In this document: positions 10,326 to 19,900 of the stretch, in pieces
How positions within the stretch are numbered: the first letter of the stretch is position 1
Layout: each line of letters starts with the position of its first letter
NCBI GenBank assembly: GCA_030621215.1
Contig: JAUXIC010000002.1
Span: 1 to 58,029, forward strand
Length of the DNA stretch: 58,029 bases
Source of the DNA: Caldisericota bacterium
GTDB taxonomy: Bacteria; Caldisericota; Caldisericia; Caldisericales; Caldisericaceae
Direction: 5' to 3'
Program-made: the position numbers and the translations under genes
The notes under the pieces: model-generated
Seen by the model: only the letters and a program-made list of their open reading frames with translations
Database searches by the model: none
Told to the model about the DNA's origin: nothing

Positions 10326-10353
10326 ATTTTAGCAGATATTTTTTTTTACACAA
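10326..10353 (-). promoter_or_regulatory. Promoter TTGTGT-16-TAAAAT very close to the lipoprotein ATG
   Basis: -35 10348-10353, -10 10326-10331, ATG at 10316, no Shine-Dalgarno between. Confidence 0.4.
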
Positions 10354-10382
10354 AGAGCTGGATAATTGCTGTTTAATTGGCT

Positions 10383-11042
10383 TTATCTATGTTTACCCAC
10401 ACCCATCTTTGGACAATATTTTTCTATGGGACAGAGGGAACATTTTGGGGATACAGGGGTGCAGATATTTTGACCAAGAGTGACAAGGAGTGTATTGAAA
10501 ACTATCCAGTGTTTTTTTGAAAGAACTTTTTGCAAGGCGAATTCTGTTTCTTCCGGTTCGCTTGTTTTCACAAGATTTAAGCGATTTGAAATCCTGTGTA
10601 CATGCGTGTCTACACAGATAGCTAACTTGCCAAATCCTTCATTGAGTACAAGATTTGCCGTTTTTCTTCCTACACCGGGGAGTTTTAAAAGCTCGTTTAT
10701 TTTATCTGGCACTTTTCCATTGTAATCTGTTATCAATATCCCGGATATTTTTAAGATTTGTTCTGCTTTTCTGCGGTAAAAACCTACAGGGTAGATAAGT
10801 TTTTCAATTTCTTTTTTATTAAGTTTCAATATCTTTTTTGGAGAATCTGCTACACCAAAAAGTTTTTTGCTTGCGCTGATAGTCGTTTTATCTTTAGTAC
10901 GCAGGCTGAGTATTGTTGAAATAAGCACTCTGAAAGGGTCTTTTTTTTCTCTTGCAATAATAATTATGGCAGGGCTTTCGAATTTTTGTAGCTCTTGTTT
11001 AAGTATGTTTATAATTTCTTCTGTTTGTTTTCCTCCACCCAT
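10383..11042 (-). CDS. nth: Endonuclease III (HhH-GPD DNA glycosylase with 4Fe-4S cluster)
   Basis: LPGVGRKTANLVLNEGFGKLAICVDTHVHRISNRL and C-x6-C-x2-C-x5-C tail. Confidence 0.93.
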   Translation of the reverse strand: MGGGKQTEEIINILKQELQKFESPAIIIIAREKKDPFRVLISTILSLRTKDKTTISASKKLFGVADSPKKILKLNKKEIEKLIYPVGFYRRKAEQILKISGILITDYNGKVPDKINELLKLPGVGRKTANLVLNEGFGKLAICVDTHVHRISNRLNLVKTSEPEETEFALQKVLSKKHWIVFNTLLVTLGQNICTPVSPKCSLCPIEKYCPKMGVGKHR

Positions 11043-11043
11043 T

Positions 11044-11880
11044 CTATTTGGTTTCTATGCCTAACCCCAGCCATTTTGGTCCTCCGTACGTTCCGAGGAC
11101 GCTTCCTACTTGCAGCAGTGATGTGGATATTTTTAAAATTTTTTCAATTTTTTGTTTAAACTCTTCACCTTCCTCCAGATTTGCTCCACAGTGAACACCG
11201 ATCTTATTTATGCCAGTATCGTTATTGATTTTTTCGGCGTAATATAGGAGTTTTGCTTTAGCTTTTTTCCACGATCTTGAGATGCCTTCAACTTTTGTTT
11301 TTCCATTTGTAAATGATACAATTGGCCTGATGTGAAGAATAGACCCCGCCAGGGCTTCTGCCTTATTTAATCTCCCACCTCTTACCATGTAATCTAAATC
11401 ATATAGTATAAATCTTGATAACATCTTTTTAACTTGAGCTTTTACAAAAGAGCATGTGCGCTCAAAATTTTCTCCATTTTTTATTAATTCGAGAGATTTT
11501 TCTATCAGGAATCGAATAATGAGTGCGGTGGATAGCGAATCTACTATACAAATTTTCTCCGTATTCAGCGTTTTTTTTGCGAGCATCCCTGCATTGATGG
11601 TGCCGCTTAGTCCCCCGGAGATGTGGATAGAAATGATTTCGTTACCTTTTTCTAAAATTGGATTATATACATCGATAAAATCCTGTGCAGAGGGTTGAGA
11701 CGTTTTCGGCAGGGACTTGCTTTCGACGAGGCGCTTATAAAATTCATTTGTCTCAATATCCACCCCTTCTTTGAAATGATTTTCTCCAAAAGATACTTTC
11801 AGCGGGACAATTTTTATATCATTTTCTTTTATAAAACTCCCATCTAAATATGCTGTTGAATCTGTTACAATTTTAATCAT
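11044..11880 (-). CDS. DegV family fatty-acid-binding protein
   Basis: MIKIVTDSTAYLD...KTSQPSAQDF...HISGGLSGTINAG. Confidence 0.93.
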   Translation of the reverse strand: MIKIVTDSTAYLDGSFIKENDIKIVPLKVSFGENHFKEGVDIETNEFYKRLVESKSLPKTSQPSAQDFIDVYNPILEKGNEIISIHISGGLSGTINAGMLAKKTLNTEKICIVDSLSTALIIRFLIEKSLELIKNGENFERTCSFVKAQVKKMLSRFILYDLDYMVRGGRLNKAEALAGSILHIRPIVSFTNGKTKVEGISRSWKKAKAKLLYYAEKINNDTGINKIGVHCGANLEEGEEFKQKIEKILKISTSLLQVGSVLGTYGGPKWLGLGIETK

Positions 11881-12096
11881 TTTCAGTCCCTCCCATTAAG
11901 ATTTCTGTTTTATTATAATATTTTGTCTGATTTTTGGAATGCTAAATTTGTTTGTAATAAATGACGGCAAAGGAGAAATTGATGCAGATAAATTTGGCTC
12001 TACTTCAGAGATAGAAGAAGCCATAAGGCGATTTGTTTTTGCTTGTGTGCGGGATAGAAGCTGATAAAATTGTTTTTGATCGGGATTCTCTTATTG

Positions 12097-13077
12097 CTAG
12101 TAACCTGTAATTTCTACGAAAGCATGCCCCTTTACTTTCTTTTTAAGTAGTGTGCCGTTTACACTGGAAAGTGCTTCAAGATAGTCCGGTGTGAAAAAAG
12201 AATGTATTACCTGATCCTCCATTACTGAGTGAATAAAAAATTCTCCATATTTTGAATCAAGTTTCCAATGTTCTGGATACTGTTTTTTGCCAGCATGGAA
12301 ATCCTTATCCAAAATTTGTAAGTTGAATGTATTGTCTCTTAAAATTGTTCCATCTTCGAGTATCACTGTTATGAGTTGGTTTATCACATTTCCTCCGTTG
12401 TCTCTTAGATTAAATGCCATTATGTCGACATTATTATTTAACCTCAAGCTAAACCAATCCCAATGCGGATAGATTTTGAAGTTTCCCCACTGATGATCTT
12501 GCCAGACAGAACCTTTTACATTTAGTACCTCATCTTTTCTTTTAAAAGTTCCCTTTGCTTTTAGAGAAGTGATTGAGTAGTAATAGGAATTACCCGCATT
12601 ACCCATCTGAGCAATTCCATTATTTCCGTGAGGGACTATCGTTTTTGAGGGAGAGAGTGCAAGAAATAGAGAATATTCTTTAAAATCTGCCTGGAGGTTG
12701 TATGATTGGCCATTGGCAAGCAAACTGGTATTCATATTTCTTATTTCAAGTATTTTATCTGTCCCAATATGAAATACTGGGCTTAACCTTTCTCTAAACA
12801 AAAATTTTTTATTTTCTATATCTGCTATTGCAAAATGTGATACTATGTGTATAGGGAATAGTTTAAGTATTCCCACATTTGGAGTAAATTCTATTTTAAA
12901 GAATGTAAGCTCAAAACCAAATTTTTGATTGAGAAATCCTGTGAAATACCACCATTCGGCGGAAACTCCTTTGTGCGGAAGAAAATCCAGGTCTGTTATT
13001 GCTCTTTCTGGGCAGCTGTCTCTTTTTGCTAAACTGTTGAACAGGGCAATGTGGATTTTTTTGAGTGGATTTTTCAT
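12097..13077 (-). CDS. CrtC/AttH-like lipocalin-type hydratase-fold protein (start MKNPLKKIHIA, not the 5'-extended ORF)
   Basis: AEWWYFTGFLNQKFGFELTFFKIEF and VWQDHQWGNFKIYPHWDWFSLRLN; ATG overlaps the stop of the upstream antiporter gene (ATGA). Confidence 0.75.
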   Translation of the reverse strand: MKNPLKKIHIALFNSLAKRDSCPERAITDLDFLPHKGVSAEWWYFTGFLNQKFGFELTFFKIEFTPNVGILKLFPIHIVSHFAIADIENKKFLFRERLSPVFHIGTDKILEIRNMNTSLLANGQSYNLQADFKEYSLFLALSPSKTIVPHGNNGIAQMGNAGNSYYYSITSLKAKGTFKRKDEVLNVKGSVWQDHQWGNFKIYPHWDWFSLRLNNNVDIMAFNLRDNGGNVINQLITVILEDGTILRDNTFNLQILDKDFHAGKKQYPEHWKLDSKYGEFFIHSVMEDQVIHSFFTPDYLEALSSVNGTLLKKKVKGHAFVEITGY

Positions 13078-14276
13078 AATTTTTCCTCTTTTATTGGCAC
13101 TTCCCCTGCTCTGAATACTGCGAATTTTGCTCCAAGTGGCCCAATTATTTCGAAGATAATTACTGTCGAAAGAATAATGGTTGCTATAAATGAAAGCTCG
13201 GGGAAAAGATTGGCTATAAATACTGCAAAGCCTATTGCAACACCTGCCTGAGAGAGCATGGCGAGCCCTAAGTACTTTCGCACTTCCTTTGGCGCATTTA
13301 CAGCAAATGCGCCAAAGCTTCCACCAAATATCTTTCCTGCGGTTCTGAGTAATATGTATAGTGTTCCAATTATTCCTACCTGTGGCAAGACTTTTATATT
13401 CAGATCTGAACCTGAGAGGACAAAAAAGAATACAAACAGGGGTGCAGTCCATGTTTCTATTGAACTAAATATATTTTCTATATTTCCGCCTAAATTTACG
13501 AATGTGGCACCTAACATCATACTGCTGAGAAGAGGGGAAATATTAAGCTGTTGTGATAACCCTGCGGTGATAAGGATAAATGTGAATGCAAGCAGCATTT
13601 TTTCTTCTTTTGCTTTGAAAAATTTTAACATTTTTGATAGCACAAGCCCCATTATAAAACCTGCAAGCATTGAGAGGACAATATCTTTTATAGGAGCGAA
13701 TATGACAAATAAAGGGCTTACTTGTTCATTTCTTAAAAGGATTTTTGCGATTACTATTGCGATATCAAATAAAATAATTCCTATTGCATCATCGAATGAA
13801 ACCGCCATAAGAAGATAATTTGTCAAAGTGCCTTTTGCTTTATACTCTCTTATTACCATAAATGTTGCAGCCGGTGCTGTTGCAGCAGCGCATGCGCCGA
13901 GCAATAAGGCCGTTGGTACAGGATGCGGGATATTTATGAGAGAGGTTTTTGCTAAAAGAATAATTCCTGTTGCAACAATTGCGGAAGTAAAAATAGATTG
14001 GACTAAAGCTATCCATATTGCTTTTGTGCCTATTTTTTTAATATCTCTCAGCCTGAACATATCTCCTATGAGAAATGCAATAAAGGCAAGTGATACTATA
14101 GCGATAATGTTTTCAATACCTCTCAGATCCGGGTGTATAAAACCTGAAGTTGATTCCCCGAGCAGAGCCCCGACCAATACGTAGGTTAATACTCTTGGAA
14201 ATTTAAGTGCTTTAAAAAGTCTTGAAGCCACAATGGCGATTAAAATTATTATCCCTAGGTTTAATATAATATTCAC
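13074..14276 (-). CDS. Cation:proton antiporter (CPA2 / Na+/H+ exchanger family), GTG start
   Basis: About 12 TM segments; RVLTYVLVGALLGESTSG, SFDDAIGIILFDIAIV, AMLSQAGVAIGFAVF. Confidence 0.85.
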   Translation of the reverse strand: MNIILNLGIIILIAIVASRLFKALKFPRVLTYVLVGALLGESTSGFIHPDLRGIENIIAIVSLAFIAFLIGDMFRLRDIKKIGTKAIWIALVQSIFTSAIVATGIILLAKTSLINIPHPVPTALLLGACAAATAPAATFMVIREYKAKGTLTNYLLMAVSFDDAIGIILFDIAIVIAKILLRNEQVSPLFVIFAPIKDIVLSMLAGFIMGLVLSKMLKFFKAKEEKMLLAFTFILITAGLSQQLNISPLLSSMMLGATFVNLGGNIENIFSSIETWTAPLFVFFFVLSGSDLNIKVLPQVGIIGTLYILLRTAGKIFGGSFGAFAVNAPKEVRKYLGLAMLSQAGVAIGFAVFIANLFPELSFIATIILSTVIIFEIIGPLGAKFAVFRAGEVPIKEEKL

Positions 14277-14544
14277 GCTTGCCTCTTTTCTTATCCTTTA
14301 ATGATTTTATTATAGTAAAGATTTTTTTGATGTAAAGTGCCGATACAATTCAATGAGTAACACAACGATTTTTTGAAATTTTTTGATAATGATTTTCTGT
14401 CTGTCAGGTCAATAGAGAATTTGCTTGTATTGGATATTTTAAAATGTTTTTCACCAAAGATTAATGTGATTTTTGTTGTGGCGAAGTTTTTGATAAATGG
14501 CTGAAGGCTGTATACTATTTTATATTTTGAAAGGTGGATTCAAT

Positions 14545-14589
14545 ATGGTTTTTAAAAAATGGCGAACAATTTGCTTTGCACAGAGCTGA
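14545..14589 (+). other. Possible upstream ORF/leader peptide MVFKKWRTICFAQS ahead of the DMT transporter
   Basis: AAAGGTGG then ATG at 14545; TGA at 14587-14589 lies 4 nt before the likely DMT ATG. Confidence 0.3.
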
Positions 14590-14593
14590 TAAA

Positions 14594-15472
14594 ATGAGCA
14601 CAGTTGCAGTATTAATTGTTTTAATATCCTCATTCATTCATGCAACGTGGAATTTCCTTGCTAAAAAAAGCGGGGATAAACTCACTTTTTTCTGGCTCGT
14701 GATGATATTACAGACATTGATCTATTTACCTTTTACTGTTTTTTTCTTGCATAAAACTTCTATTTCTCTTTATGGCTGGTATGCTATTTTTGCAAGTGGC
14801 GTTATTCATGCATTTTACTGGTATTTTCTTTCAGAAGCTTATACACATGAGGATTTATCCCTGGTATATCCGATTGCACGTTCAACTCCTGCTTTAATGC
14901 CAATACTTGCTTTTCTATTCCTTAATGAAAGGCTGAGCTTGTCCGGGATACTCGGTATTGTTGTTGTTCTTATTGGCGTGTACGCTATCTCTCTCAATAG
15001 TTTTAACCTGGGGAAATTTTTTAGGCCTTTTTATGATAAGGGAAATAAAGGCATTATTTTTGCCTTCCTCACTCTTTTTGCTGTGGCTGTGTATTCTCTT
15101 ATTGATAAAATTGGTGCTAAATATGTAAATCCGGTGCTCTATGTTTATTTCTTTGGGATAACCTCTTTTATTATGCTTTCTCCAGTTATTTTATTAACCG
15201 AAAGAAGATTTCTAATAAAATCAGAGTTGAAAAATAACAAAACTGGAATAATTTTGGTGAGCATAATGATTATATTGTCATATTCTCTTATCATTTTTGT
15301 TATGCGGACTTTTCCTGTAAGTTACATTGTTTCGGTAAGACAGGCTGGAATTGTGTTTAGTGTCATTCTTGGCACTTTCCTTCTCAAAGAAAAATATGGA
15401 AAAGTAAGATTGACGGCATCGATACTCATCTTTATAGGCGTATTTATAATTGCTGTTTTCGGCAAAATGTAG
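14594..15472 (+). CDS. EamA/DMT family transporter
   Basis: ATWNFLAKKSGDKLTFFW, SLVYPIARSTPALMPILAFLFLNERLSLSGILGIVVVLIGVY. Confidence 0.85.
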   Translation: MSTVAVLIVLISSFIHATWNFLAKKSGDKLTFFWLVMILQTLIYLPFTVFFLHKTSISLYGWYAIFASGVIHAFYWYFLSEAYTHEDLSLVYPIARSTPALMPILAFLFLNERLSLSGILGIVVVLIGVYAISLNSFNLGKFFRPFYDKGNKGIIFAFLTLFAVAVYSLIDKIGAKYVNPVLYVYFFGITSFIMLSPVILLTERRFLIKSELKNNKTGIILVSIMIILSYSLIIFVMRTFPVSYIVSVRQAGIVFSVILGTFLLKEKYGKVRLTASILIFIGVFIIAVFGKM

Positions 15473-15659
15473 CATTCTTTTTCAGTATTTGTATCTTTGC
15501 TGTTTTTTCCGGTATTTTAACTTTTTCTTTGCTTTTATCTTCTTTGGCCTTTACTGCGGTGCAGATAAAATCTTTTTCCCATATTCTTTTACCTTTGTGG
15601 TGCACATATATCTGATCCATTACAGAGTCTATATCGATTTGTATTAAACCATATAAATT
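15444..15659 (-). pseudogene. Possible C-terminal remnant of a transposase (ISNCY/Mu-integrase-like tail)
   Basis: Open minus-strand frame LYGLIQIDIDSVMDQIYVHHKGKRIWEKDFICTAVKAKEDKSKEKVKIPEKTAKIQILKKNATFCRKQQL*; resembles 'xIyYKGKxIxxKel' tails of such transposases; not in the supplied ORF track. Confidence 0.25.
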
Positions 15660-15840
15660 TTAAACTAAATAATCAAATTCTCTATATTAATCTGCTATAT
15701 TTCAAGAATAGAACAAGGCAAAAAATAAGTATAAAAACCTCAAACTCCTTTATAAAGTAAAAACAGTATCATAAGGAGCCGCATGGTAAATTAAATCCTG
15801 CTCCTCCAAACTAAATGGCGATATATATACGTCAGATTGA

Positions 15841-16962
15841 CTAAACCTTACCTTTCTTCCTCCTTGACTTGATAACCAAGACCGAGGCTATTATAACAGC
15901 GACTACGACAACACCAATTATCACAAACTTGGTGGGAAATTTTCTCTCGGGAGCCTCTGGCTTATATCGTTCTTCAAGTTCACTATATAGGATAACATCG
16001 TTTGATACGCTTACTGGTATCCCATTAACTAATACCACAAGAGAATCTAGCCTTGTTTCCGTACCCAGAGCTTTCACTTTTATCGAATAGGTATAAGACT
16101 TCGTTTCCCCTGGTTTCAGGCCTTCTATCTTCTTCTTCCAATAGAGATGGGAGTCGCTCATTTCGGGCTGGACTAATTCGAACTCGTCCATGGGTGCCAC
16201 TGCTTCGAAGGCATTGGGAAAGAAGTTATCGCTAAGGGTAATATCCCTTATCTCTTTCCCCCCTTTATTCTGGATTGTTATCTCGACCTCCACTATTTCG
16301 CCGGGTGCAGTCAATTTACTGGGCGTAGCTTTCTTCACCGCTGCTATATCCACATCTAGAGTGGTCCAAGCAGCGACTAACGTCGTGGGGTAAACATCAC
16401 TTTTTTTCCACAGAATGGCAACTCTGATCCCTTCAGTCACAATATTTGTATAGGGCTTATTTGAGTACACGAGCTTCTTTACTCCTTCTGGAAGTATTAA
16501 CCTTATATTATAACTCTTTGTCCTTTGGGAGTTTGGCATATCGTTGAAAAAAAGCATGGGGGCAAACATTATTCTTTGAAATTCAGCCGATGGTAGACTT
16601 AGGGAATAGGAGAATGTTAGTTTTCTCTTTTCTCCAGGGTTAAAATCAACTGGGTTTGATGATTCGTCTTTATCAACAAAAGCAGCCGCATCTGGATGAG
16701 AGAAAGTTAGATTCACTGTCTCCTTATTGTCTCCCTGATTGACTAAGGTATACTCCACAATAATTGTTGCTTCATTCGTTACATCTATCGTTGCCGAAAG
16801 GGAATCTATATAAATGTCACCGGTATAGAATAGCGTTGCGCTAGCTTGTGTAGCTACAGAAAGAGACAGCAAGATTATGATGAAACCAACGGCTAGGTAT
16901 TTTGCTGCAGGAATCTTGCCTGTCCGGAAACTATGCTTTAGTAATCTCAAAATTGTTTTCAT
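15841..16962 (-). CDS. Membrane-anchored extracellular protein with DUF11/CARDB-like beta-sandwich domains and C-terminal TM plus basic tail
   Basis: N-terminal signal/TM; PGEIVEVEITIQNKGGKEIRDITLSDNFFPNAFE; C-term FVIIGVVVVAVIIASVLVIKSRRKKGKV. Confidence 0.7.
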   Translation of the reverse strand: MKTILRLLKHSFRTGKIPAAKYLAVGFIIILLSLSVATQASATLFYTGDIYIDSLSATIDVTNEATIIVEYTLVNQGDNKETVNLTFSHPDAAAFVDKDESSNPVDFNPGEKRKLTFSYSLSLPSAEFQRIMFAPMLFFNDMPNSQRTKSYNIRLILPEGVKKLVYSNKPYTNIVTEGIRVAILWKKSDVYPTTLVAAWTTLDVDIAAVKKATPSKLTAPGEIVEVEITIQNKGGKEIRDITLSDNFFPNAFEAVAPMDEFELVQPEMSDSHLYWKKKIEGLKPGETKSYTYSIKVKALGTETRLDSLVVLVNGIPVSVSNDVILYSELEERYKPEAPERKFPTKFVIIGVVVVAVIIASVLVIKSRRKKGKV

Positions 16963-16971
16963 ATTATCACC

Positions 16972-19900
16972 TCAGGGACAAATGTCTGGCCAGTAAGCCT
17001 TAGTATAGAATGTCGCTTGGCCACAGATATTCCCGCCGTGGCAACCATAGGTTATACTGCTTGGCACAGTCAGTGCGACCCATATCCTAGCTCTTCCATC
17101 ATCTACGGACAGGTAAGCTATGTCATCCCTGCCATCTCCATTAAAATCCCCGATGAATGGAGTGTCCCCTGAATGGCAGAAGTCGCTCGTCCACAACCAC
17201 CCATCACCATAGAATCCGAATATAGTTGAGAGGGCCACAAAAACCTGGCCTGTATCTCGATTGAAGGTAACTATATCCATCTTACCGTCGCCATTGAAGT
17301 CGCCAATGGCAGGTATCTCATTTCCCAGGCAGAAATTGTTATGCCATAGAAGGCTTTCCCCGAAACAAAACTTCTCGGGTTCGGAGAGCGCCACATAAAC
17401 ATTACCCTCTGACCTCTTGAAAGTTATTATGTCGTCGGTGCCATCTCCATCAAAGTCAGCTACAAACGGGATTTCATCTCCAGAACAAAAGTCGCTGCGC
17501 CACTTTGTTAAGATTGCTCTGTAGATTGCCCAGTTACTGCCTATTGACAAACGATTAAAATCATCGTGGAAAGTGCTATAGTCTGTTGAAAAGTCAAAAT
17601 AGTCAAATGCTGCCGTTATCGCTGTAGGCTGCCACGTCTTCAATAGAAGCCCAACCTTGGTAGGAGTTTCAGCTACAGAAACCGTTTCCAGAAGTGTCCA
17701 GATACTAGAATCTCTATCCTTATAGAAGAAGCTATACTCTGTCCCCTCCTTGGTGATTTTGAGATAGACCTTGTCTCTAGTCCAGATACCTGCTCTCTCT
17801 CCAAGAGACCCTTCACCACTCCTTTCAATTTTTAAGTGCTCTCCCCCCATCCCGTTATGCAGCCCCCAGTATATTATGTCGTCTTCTTCGAAATAAACCA
17901 TGAGACCAGCATGGTGTGTAGCGCGATAGTCAGATACCCTCAGCTCGGTCTCGATAGACCAATCACCCGGGCCAATGTTGTATCGGAGCTGTGGTGCCCT
18001 GTCCACATTACTCCAGTGGTTGTATGTCGTCGAATCCGGGACCTCTATCCTGAGGCTATTGTTTAGAAGGTAGATTTTTGGGCTTGTTGCCCAATCGTGG
18101 CATACATAGACATTTCCCATCAGTTCCTCATTCCCTTCACTTCTCTGAAACCTGACCATATTCCTGGAATCAGGACTTTCAACGCGCCCATACCGCTTGA
18201 CACTCTCCGTAGCGCCCAGGACAGTGCCGCGTACGATTTTTATGCCAGTCACGGACGAGGTAACATAGAATTCCTTATTGCTGTCTCCGGTAACCGATTC
18301 GGCAAAGTTTTTGACAAGGCTATTGCCGTTTGAAGTAAACCAGAACTTTGTCTGCCCGTCGCTTGCAACACGCACGGCAGCTACATCATCCTTTCCATCT
18401 CCATTGAAGTCATATACCCCCGGCTGAATGTTTTCTCCCCAGCCGTTCCAATCAAGCCAGAGCCGCTTCTCCCCAAAACTACCACCGGAAACCAAAACTG
18501 AAGGATGTTCGCATCCCGGGTAATTCATGGTATATTCCCAGGGTCGAACCTCGTCAAAATCGGAGCACGCAAAAGAGCCTATCTTATCGTTCCAGAGGTT
18601 ATATGGGCCATAATACTTGCAGTGTTTGTCATTCGCCTGTGGTTCCAGTACTCTATACCTGCCTTTGTAATAGACTATGTTGAAACTATGCCCTGGCTGC
18701 TCAGCACTGAATATGCACCTGTAAGAGACTCCCAGCGACCTCAGTAGAGCTGCCTCAAGTATGCCGAAGTCCTCGCAATCGCCGTAGAACCGCTTGGATG
18801 GGTCAGGGTGCCAGGTTCTTTCTTCATCGTCTTCAGTGTGTGTAATCCCATTACAATCATTGCACCCGCTGTGTTCAAGGGTGTAGTACGCCGTCTGCGG
18901 GAAATCGCCATGCCCGTAATCATCCGGGTCATAATCCAGGTGTTGTACATCATTGCAGCACTTTTCGTTAATGCTATCACCCCGATAGCCCATATTTTTT
19001 GCCACCCACCAGGAGATAGCGTCAATATATTCATCGCTGGTATCAAGGTCAGTCACAACTACATCCTGTCCATAATCATCATGGAGATGGTCGGCATATT
19101 CCTGCAGCGCCTCATTTGCCCTGGCGTTTATCACGCTTATTTCGCCCGGGCTATACAAGTATGCTGAGGGGCCAGTGCCTATTACCCAGTCAAAGAGGCA
19201 ATCTATACACTGGGACGGACATGGTCCTCCACAATCGATGCCAGTTTCTCCCTGGTTCTGAATCCCGTCGTCACAGCTGCCAAAAAGGATGACCTTTAGC
19301 TTCTTGTAGCTGTTACCGCCGATATCGCACACTTTTACTTCCACCGTAGCCTGCATTAACCGGTCGTCGGTAATGGAAAACTGTGCTCCAGCAGTGCTGC
19401 CCTCCAGTCCCGGGCTTATAGTCAAACTACGCCAGCGACCAGGGTGAACAATGCCGTCCATGTCAACTGTCTCCGTCCTTTCCCAGATACTGGCTATCCC
19501 TTGGTTATCTTCAGCCAGGATGGTAACTGCCACATCTTCATCCATGCCGGGATGTTCTGGCTCAGCCAGTATATTGCTGACCGTTGGTGCACTGGAATCC
19601 AGTGGCTCAAAGGTAAAATCAAAACCTTCGGCGCTGGAGCTTTCAATTGTCACCACCTGCCCTTTAGCTGCTTGCCAGCTACCTTGCCACTCACACATGG
19701 CTGGTCCGCGAATCAGTGAACGAACCGGTACTAATATATATTCTCCGGGGCAAAAACCTCCAAGGCTATAGTACATGTCCCCTGAGGGCAAGTCCCCCAT
19801 AAACTGCTGTGTTACATCGGCGTACCAGACGTTTCCACCTTCCTTACATTGCGTCATTGGTGGTAATAGCACCCCTGTAAGAGGATCTGGCGAAGTGAGA

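Noticed and set aside
12097-13452. Full 451-aa minus ORF as one protein
   Set aside because: The first 125 codons overlap the antiporter out of frame and look non-coding; the real start MKNPLKK is at 13077.
13258-13818. 186-aa plus-strand ORF
   Set aside because: Antisense to the antiporter gene, no domain; a by-product of codon bias. The same reasoning removes 13828-14184.
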